Assembly (NCBI GenBank): GCA_026874595.1
Contig: CM049322.1
Span: forward strand, 55,154,386 to 55,218,385
Source of the DNA: Sipunculus nudus
Lineage: Eukaryota; Annelida; Sipuncula; Golfingiida; Sipunculidae
Direction of reading: 5' to 3'
DNA: 64,000 nt
The notes under the pieces were generated by a model. It saw nothing but the letters and a program-made list of their open reading frames with translations. It made no database searches and had not been told where the DNA came from. This document shows positions 57,118 to 64,000 of the stretch, piece by piece. The position numbers and the translations under genes were made by a program. Position 1 is the first letter of the stretch. Each line of letters opens with the position of its first letter.

Positions 57118-57315
57118 AGGTGAACATTCGACCGGTTAAACACTTGGCTCATTCCTCTGGCGACCCTCGCTCCATACTCGGCGTGGCAACGAGAATGTGT
57201 TGTCGCGTCCAAGGACGGTGGTTTTCTCCAAGTTCTATTTTTTCATCAGCTTATATACACAACAGAGCGCCATCACTTGAGGCATGGAGGGTTCCTTGAT
57301 TAGTTGTAAAAACTA
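57118..57315 (+). mobile_element. tRNA-derived SINE, family B, copy 3 (diverged)
   Basis: Shares 'ggtggttttctccaagttct' and the tail 'aggcatggagggttccttga', 'ttagttgtaaaaact' with copy 1 at 12.4-12.6 kb. The head is strongly decayed. Confidence 0.55.
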
Positions 57316-57694
57316 AAGCCTTTGTCTCATTTCAAAGTCTTCAGATAACCACAGAGTCGTTACAGTTATACATTGTACCTGGCACTGAACGTCCGCTTAC
57401 GGCTGGATGTTGGCTTCCTTTTCTAATTAACGTTACAGCGTAAACGCACTGCAATTTTGCCTAAATGGACCTACGTTTTCCTATTAGCTAGAATGCAATC
57501 AATATAGTTCTCCTTTTTCCTAATGAATAATTTAAATGGCCCCTTATATAGAGACCACTCTGCCAATACAAATTTTAAAGTTATCCTCCATAATTTAAAT
57601 AATTTAGTTCTTTCTCCCCCTGCAGTCACTAATATACCTCTTTGTGAATTAGCATAATTCCATAATCGCAATTTCTATTACGAGAGGGAATGGA

Positions 57695-57800
57695 TATAAT
57701 TGTTAAAAGATAATTAGCATTAATTGGAAACAAACTAACCGTAAAAGGAACCAGATCTGGTGTTTTCGGTGGGATTTTGTTCTTTCCAATGAAACAATTA
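57695..57800. repeat. Diverged repeat family D, copy 3
   Basis: 'aattggaaacaaactaaccg' followed by 'taaaaggaacc' and 'ggtgttttcggtgggatt', matching the copies at 54.3 and 55.6 kb. Confidence 0.5.
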
Positions 57801-57809
57801 GTGTTTCTC

Positions 57810-60690
57810 ATTAAATCTATTTTGGTATGGTTGTAAGTTTCAATTTTTTAGTTAAAGTACACAATGCATTCCAAGTCCTTTTTATACAGAGATTATTGAC
57901 CCACAGTTTTATGCAAAACTTTGGGTAATCTTAATCCTTAAGTGATTCTAGAGACATGCAGAGGCGTAGGCAGCGAAGCAAAAAGTGATAAAAGAATAGT
58001 TCCTCCTGCGGATTAGTGTAATGAATGAAGGTGGTGTGTGTTCTAAACCTAAAGAAAAGAAGTTTTTGCCTTTATTATATTTTCCTATTATTAGTAAAAT
58101 ATGCTTTTAAAAGTTCCATTTTAATTATTTTTAATAATCAAGAATTGAACCACAATCCAGGACATCTACTTGCTGCATAGACCCAGAGAATTTAAGAGCA
58201 TTTTAACGCCATACCAATGTTCATCTCTTTAAAAAACTCCCCGCTAATTCTGCAGCTCCATGCTAGTTCACAGAAGTTTATTACGTCCTCCGTTCTCGCA
58301 TCTACCGTAGTAAACTCTGTTACATACGGAAGTTATTTGGGAACAAAGACTCATTATCATAATTATGATGTAATCGATAGTTGCCTTTGGTAATCGAACT
58401 TGAAAGTTGCAGCAAACCGACTGACTTTCGATAAAACTCGATGATCGGCCCGCCATTAGTTGTCACGCATCTCCTCTGTGGCCTCGCTTTGGAAATATTC
58501 GATTTTGGTCCTGATCGTCGAGATCAATCCAAAGTGTGTCCTAAAAATGTGCTACAATTAGCCTCACCAAGTCTCTAGTTGGCAGGTGATAGCGCGTTAC
58601 ATGATCCACCATATGTGTGTGTCCGTGCCATATCTTCGTGAGTTCTGATTGAATTTCGATGAAATTTTGTGGAAGGATGGTTCATTGACGAAAGTAGAAC
58701 AAAATAATATGCCAACCTCTATTCAAATCTATCAGAATTCGCCCCTTTTACCTACTGTCGCGTTTGGTTTCCGGTACAATACATACAAAAATGGTTGATT
58801 CGCTCAAAAACTTAATAATGTCTTCCTTCTTGTATGGCCTCAGTCCAAAAAAAATGTCCATTAAAATAAATTTGAAATTTATTTTAGATGTGGAAGGTTC
58901 ATGAGCTACAGTGGGTAAAAATGTCTCGTCCTCATGGTGACGTCTAAGTCATCCAAGTTTGGTTCAGCGACGATGACGTCATAATAACGTCTTGCTGTCC
59001 TGACATCCTGCTGTCGAGTGACTATCTGGGTCCAACTTCCATATAGAAGTCTCAAACAATATACAATAAATCGTTGCCAGTGACCTTGGTGGTACAAAAC
59101 GGGCTGATAAAATAAGGTTATCAATTTTATTTGTTATATCAATCACTCAAAAGATACTATAATGGGGACCGGCACAAACACGTTTACAGTTCATAATCTT
59201 ATACGGAACCTTGATTCCCTAAGAACCAGTTTCACTGAAATTGTTACTGAAAATTCTTTCATCATTAAGCATGACGAACGTTGGTATTTTCTATACTCTA
59301 GGGAGGTTTTATTATAACTGCTTCGGGCCTGTAACGCCTATCGCCTTTCCCTTGGGTAGTGTGTAAAGCCATTCTGCATATTTAGATGTTTCTGTCATAC
59401 GACGGCAGAGAGAAACGATACAGCATCACCAAAACACAGATTTCGTTTGATGGCCTGATGGGTAAGCCGAGCATTAGGGACAAAAATTACAATCTCACCA
59501 TAAGATATTTCTTACTGCTGGCATTTAAATAAAACATGGCGGCTATGATAGTTCCGGTTTCCCGTGAGACCTTTCGCTATCCGGCTGCATATTTGTTTTA
59601 AGAGGTGATATTTGGGGATGAATGGACCGATGACGTCATGTCTATGAAGATTACTTGTCTCATAGGAAGCGAAATAGAGACCACACGCTCCTAAAGCAAT
59701 GGCTGTTAAAGGATAAAGATTTATTTTTTCGTTAATCGACTTTTTATTGGGTAATGTATAGACCCCTTTTATTTTGTTTCTTTTGCCATCTTTTCCCACG
59801 GCAGAGGGAAAATCTCTTTTATCTTTTGAGGGACCGGCTAATGCCAGTTTCTGTTGAGAACGTAACTGAGGTCATATTCACATGCTAAAGAAGACTGTAT
59901 GAATTTCCTTTGCTGTGTAATACAAAAGTGATATTCTGAGAGCTACTGAATTCCGAAAACTTCACTTAAACCACATTTTCTCATATTTTTTACGTTCGTC
60001 ATTTTATACTCTTGTTTTTCTTGAAAGGCAAAGACGAAATATATAAGAATTTAGCCACAAAGGTTTTTTTTTCTTCTGAAAATCTGTCCTTGGTTCCGAT
60101 AATTTCAAAAAAGAAAATATACATGTGAGTACTCTAAGATGGAAAAATATAGTTGGTTTTCGCCCATTCTAGAAAAAGAATAAAGCGAGATAGGACGTGA
60201 GAGGGCGACTTGAAGGCGAGGTGAATAACATACTATACACATGAACTCCCTTTGACAATTAATTAATTTGTCATTATTCTTTCATTATTACAGTATTATT
60301 CATATGTCACTGATGACTAAGACGATCTATTCTGTAAACTTTAAATTCGGTTGTTTATCAACTCGCTAACGCCTCAAATAATTCCACACAACATGTTACC
60401 GTTTTAATTCCAATTAGAAACGTCGTTTGTAAAACAGGAATAAATAAAATAAAATTATCAAAAACAATACATTAATTACTGCAAGTGTAATGTAATAAAT
60501 AATACGGATGGTAGAACGTGATGTAAACTGAACTAGCTTTTCTCTTAACAATTTTCTACTGAAATAAATCCAAAATCTGCGGATCTGACAGGTTTTGTAA
60601 TGATGTGTTAAAAAAATATTATCATTATTAGACTAAGTAAAATTCCGAGTGGACCGGGAGTAGTCGATGCGACCCGGGGGGAGGAGTGGG
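57810..60690. other. Anonymous sequence, 2.9 kb
   Basis: No supported gene. A 95-codon minus-strand frame (59,512-59,799) has a Lys-rich start and one short hydrophobic stretch (LTAIALGACGLYFA) but no family I can name. The region near 58,600-58,690 ('gtgtgtccgtgcc', 'ttcgatgaaattttgtgg') looks like a fragment of a dispersed repeat. Confidence 0.35.
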
Positions 60691-60696
60691 GGTTGG

Positions 60697-60955
60697 GTTA
60701 GGGCATGGCCTTTGCAGGAGAATGACAGCATGTAGTCCTTTCAAATATATTTCATCAGAATTGTTTCAAGGTAAATTACATAGACATTGTTTTATTGCGG
60801 TAAGGACTCCACGGTTTAGGTAATATTTTGTAAGCATAGCCATGTGAAATGTAAACAGGTGCTTCCTTGAAAAGTTACAATTTTTTATTTTAAATTTGAC
60901 ACTTAAAACAAGTAGTCCCGACTGTCCTCATTAATCCACTACAGGAGCTGTTTGT
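60697..60955. repeat. Duplicated unique segment, copy 1 (upstream of the 31-bp array)
   Basis: 'gggcatggcctttgcaggag' (60,701) to 'acaggagctg' (60,941) recurs at a constant offset of 1,098 bp (61,799 to 62,039) with only a few substitutions and no indel. Confidence 0.95.
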
Positions 60956-61790
60956 AGAGAGTATCTGTTTTTGATGGATGTTTTGAAGAGAGGGTCTGTT
61001 TTTGATGGATGTTTTGTAGAGAGGGTCTGTTTTTGATGGATGTTTTGTAGAGAGGGTCTGTTTTTGATGGATGTTTTGTAGAGAGGGTCTGTTTTTGATG
61101 GATGTTTTGTACAGAGGGTCTGTTTTTGATGAATGTTTTGTAGAGAGGGTCTGTTTTGGATGGATGTTTTGTAGAGAGGGTCTGTTTTGGATGGATGTTT
61201 TGTAGAGAGGGTCTGTTTTGGATGGATGTTTTGTAGAGAGGGTCTGTTTTGGATGGATGTTTTGTAGAGAGGGTCTGTTTTGGATGGATGTTTTGTAGAG
61301 AGGGTCTGTTTTGGATGGATGTTTTGTAGAGAGGGTCTGTTTTGGATGGATGTTTTGTAGAGAGGGTCTGTTTTGGATGGATGTTTTGTAGAGAGGGTCA
61401 GTTTTGGATGGATGTTTTGTAGAGAGGGTCTGTTTTTGATGGATGTTTTGTAGAGAGGGTCTGTTTTTGATGGATGTTTTGTAGAGAGGGTCTGTTTTTT
61501 ATGGATGTTTTGTAGAGAGGGTCTGTTTTTGATGGATGTTTTGTAGAGAGGGTCTGTTTTTGATGGATGTTTTGTAGAAAGTGTCTGTTTTTTTATGGAT
61601 GTTTTGTAGAGAGGGTCTGTTTTTGATGGATGTTTTGTAGAGAGGGTCTGTTTTTGATGGATGTTTTGTAGAGAGGGTCTGTTTTTGATGGATGTTTTGT
61701 AAAGAGGGTCTGTTTTTGAAGGATGTTTTGTAGAGAGGGTCTGTTTTGGATGGATGTTTTGTGGAGAGTGTCTGTTTTTGATGGATGTTT
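60955..61790. repeat. 31-bp minisatellite, block 1 (about 27 units)
   Basis: The unit is gtctgtttttgatggatg + ttttgtagagagg, with variants tttttgatgg, ttttggatgg and ttttttatgg arranged in runs. Most units carry gtagagaggg. The minus strand has no stop in any of the three frames, producing a 303-codon frame with a 31-residue super-repeat that is not a gene. Confidence 0.97.
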
Positions 61791-61794
61791 TTGG

Positions 61795-62053
61795 GGTAGG
61801 GCATGGCCTTTGCAGGAGAATGACAGCATGTAGTCCTTTCAAATATTTTTCTTTAGAATTGTTTCAAGGTGAATTACATAGACATTGTTTTATTGCGGTA
61901 AGGACTCCACGGTTTAGGTAATATTTTGTAAGCATAGCCATGTGAAATGTAAACAGGTGCTTCCTTGAAAAGTTACAATTTTTTATTTTAAATTTGACAC
62001 TTAAAACAAGTAGTCCCGACTGTCCTCATTAATCCACTACAGGAGCTGTTTGT
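61795..62053. repeat. Duplicated unique segment, copy 2 (between the two array blocks)
   Basis: Second copy of the 60,697-60,955 segment; differences include tatatttcatc against tatttttcttt. The duplication unit is 1,098 bp and includes block 1 of the array. Confidence 0.95.
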
Positions 62054-62054
62054 A

Positions 62055-64000
62055 GAGAGTATCTGTTTTTGATGGATGTTTTGTAGAGAGGGTCTGTTTT
62101 TGATGGATGTTTTGCAGAGAGGGTCTGTTTTTGATGGATGTTTTGCAGAGAGGGTCTGTTTTGGATGGATGTTTTGTAGAGAGGGTCTGTTTTGGATGGA
62201 TGTTTTGTAGAGAGGGTCTGTTTTGGATGGATGTTTTGTAGAGAGGGTCTGTTTTGGATGGATGTTTTGTAGAGAGGGTCAGTTTTGGATGGATGTTTTG
62301 TAGAGAGGGTCTGTTTTTGATGGATGTTTTGTAGAGAGGGTCTGTTTTTGATGGATGTTTTGTAGAGAGGGTCTGTTTTTGATGGATGTTTTGTGGAGAG
62401 GGTCTGTTTTTGATGGATGTTTTGTGGAGAGGGTCTGTTTTTGATGGATGTTTTGTGGAGAGGGTCTGTTTTTGATGGATGTTTTGTGGAGAGGGTCTGG
62501 TTTTTGATGGATGTTTTGTGGAGAGGGTCTGGTTTTTTATGGATGTTTTGTGGAGAGGGTCTGGTTTTTGATGGATGTTTTGTGGAGAGGGTCTGGTTTT
62601 TGATGGATGTTTTGTGGAGAGGGTCTGGTTTTTGATGGATGTTTTGTGGAGAGGGTCTGGTTTTTGATGGATGTTTTGTGGAGAGGGTCTGGTTTTTGAT
62701 GGATGTTTTGTGGAGAGGGTCTGTTTTTGATGGATGTTTTGTGGAGAGGGTCTGTTTTTGATGGATGTTTTGTGGAGAGGGTCTGTTTTTGATGGATGTT
62801 TTGTGGAGAGTGTCTGTTTTTGATGGATGTTTTGTGGAGAGTGTCTGTTTTTGATGGATGTTTTGTGGAGAGGGTCTGGTTTTGATGGATGTTTTGTGGA
62901 GAGGGTCTGTTTTTGATGGATGTTTTGTGGAGAGGGTCTGTTTTTGATGGATGTTTTGTGGAGAGGGTCTGTTTTTGATGGATGTTTTGTGGAGAGGGTC
63001 TGTTTTTGATGGATGTTTTGTGGAGAGGGTCTGGTTTTTGATGGATGTTTTGTGGAGAGGGTCTGGTTTTTGATGGATGTTTTGTGGAGAGGGTCTGGTT
63101 TTTGATGGATGTTTTGTGGAGAGGGTCTGGTTTTTGATGGATGTTTTGTGGAGAGGGTCTGGTTTTTTATGGATGTTTTGTGGAGAGGGTCTGGTTTTGA
63201 TGGATGTTTTGTGGAGAGGGTCTGTTTTTGATGGATGTTTTGTGGAGAGGGTCTGTTTTTGATGGATGTTTTGTGGAGAGGGTCTGTTTTTGATGGATGT
63301 TTTGTGGAGAGTGTCTGTTTTTGATGGATGTTTTGTGGAGAGTGTCTGTTTTTGATGGATGTTTTGTGGAGAGTGTCTGTTTTTGATGGATGTTTTGTGG
63401 AGAGTGTCTGTTTTTGATGGATGTTTTGTGGAGAGTGTCTGTTTTTGATGGATGTTTTGTGGAGAGTGTCTGTTTTTGATGGATGTTTTGTGGAGAGTGT
63501 CTGTTTTTGATGGATGTTTTGTGGAGAGTGTCTGTTTTTGATGGATGTTTTGTGGAGAGTGTCTGTTTTTGATGGATGTTTTGTGGAGAGTGTCTGTTTT
63601 TGATGGATGTTTTGTGGAGAGTGTCTGTTTTTGATGGATGTTTTGTGGAGAGTGTCTGTTTTTGATGGATGTTTTGTGGAGAGTGTCTGTTTTTGATGGA
63701 TGTTTTGTGGAGAGTGTCTGTTTTTGATGGATGTTTTGTGGAGAGTGTCTGTTTTTGATGGATGTTTTGTGGAGAGTGTCTGTTTTTGATGGATGTTTTG
63801 TGGAGAGTGTCTGTTTTTGATGGATGTTTTGTGGAGAGTGTCTGTTTTTGATGGATGTTTTGTGGAGAGTGTCTGTTTTTGATGGATGTTTTGTGGAGAG
63901 TGTCTGTTTTTTTGATGGATGTTTTGTGGAGAGTGTCTGTTTTTTTGATGGATGTTTTGTGGAGAGTGTCTGTTTTTGATGGATGTTTTGTAAAGAGTGT
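62055..64000. repeat. 31-bp minisatellite, block 2 (about 63 units, continues past window)
   Basis: The same unit as block 1 with a 31-bp period (for example 63,361 and 63,392). Variant runs change along the block: gtagagaggg to about 62,390, then gtggagaggg to about 63,300, then gtggagagtg to the end. Two zones with an extra G (tctggtttttgatgg) occur at about 62,490-62,710 and 63,030-63,190, each containing one ttttttatgg unit. Confidence 0.97.

Noticed and set aside
56664-57299. 211-codon plus-strand frame
   Set aside because: No recognisable domain, it runs into a diverged SINE, and no splice or promoter context supports it. A protein-database search would decide.
59512-59799. 95-codon minus-strand frame with one hydrophobic segment
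   Set aside because: It resembles a small membrane protein only superficially; no family was recognised and no neighbouring exon found. RNA evidence would overturn this.
60931-61842. 303-codon minus-strand frame rich in Lys, Thr and Pro
   Set aside because: It is the stop-free reverse of the 31-bp minisatellite, with the reading frame cycling every 93 bp.
60955-64000. CRISPR-like array
   Set aside because: The 31-bp units are contiguous with no unique spacers, and the context is animal DNA.

Overview
The window looks like intergenic or intronic DNA from an animal genome, most likely a marine invertebrate and plausibly a mollusc. That guess rests on very AT-rich unique sequence, about 27 long (TA)n tracts, several tRNA-derived SINE families, many small inverted-repeat elements and a Ngaro-type tyrosine-recombinase retrotransposon. 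No operon structure or prokaryotic gene is present. I found no host protein-coding gene that I can support; nearly all short open frames are microsatellite translations, minisatellite translations or chance.

Layout. 0-9 kb: a 22-bp minisatellite (1.3-1.8 kb), a 156-bp LTR-like unit between two TA tracts (4.3-4.5 kb), and two small clusters of promoter-type motifs (about 4.0 and 8.54-8.59 kb). 9-17 kb: a mariner-like MITE, the first copies of two SINE families, and an 0.8-0.9 kb tandem duplication carrying degenerate trinucleotide arrays. 17-32 kb: mostly anonymous AT-rich DNA with TA tracts and an inverted-repeat element whose core is a TA array (25.7-26.1 kb). 32-41 kb: a solo LTR with TATA box and poly(A) signal, a hAT-like MITE, and a GC-rich terminal-inverted-repeat element. 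41.9-44.5 kb: a minisatellite of about 52 bp with alternating (dimeric) higher-order structure, a SINE and an 81-bp tandem duplication. 47.4-52.8 kb: a fold-back MITE, a SINE, and the main feature, a nearly intact 4.54-kb Ngaro-like element on the minus strand. 53-60 kb: a 96-bp spacerless palindrome between TA tracts, more SINE copies and diverged repeats. 60.7-64 kb: a 31-bp minisatellite in two blocks separated by a duplicated unique segment; it runs off the window end.

The Ngaro-like element (48,233-52,771, minus strand) has the order A1 - gag-like - RT/RNase H - tyrosine recombinase - B1-A2 - B2. B1-A2 is contiguous and equals the junction made by joining the outer ends, the hallmark of split direct repeats that replicate through a circle. 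The two A copies differ by one base in 192 and the two B copies by one base in about 105, so the insertion is young. Gag would package the RNA, RT/RNase H would copy it, and the recombinase would insert the circle without a target duplication; the flanks here show such a clean insertion into a repeat that has an uninterrupted relative about 200 bp away. The only visible lesion is a +1 shift at a stop codon within the recombinase.
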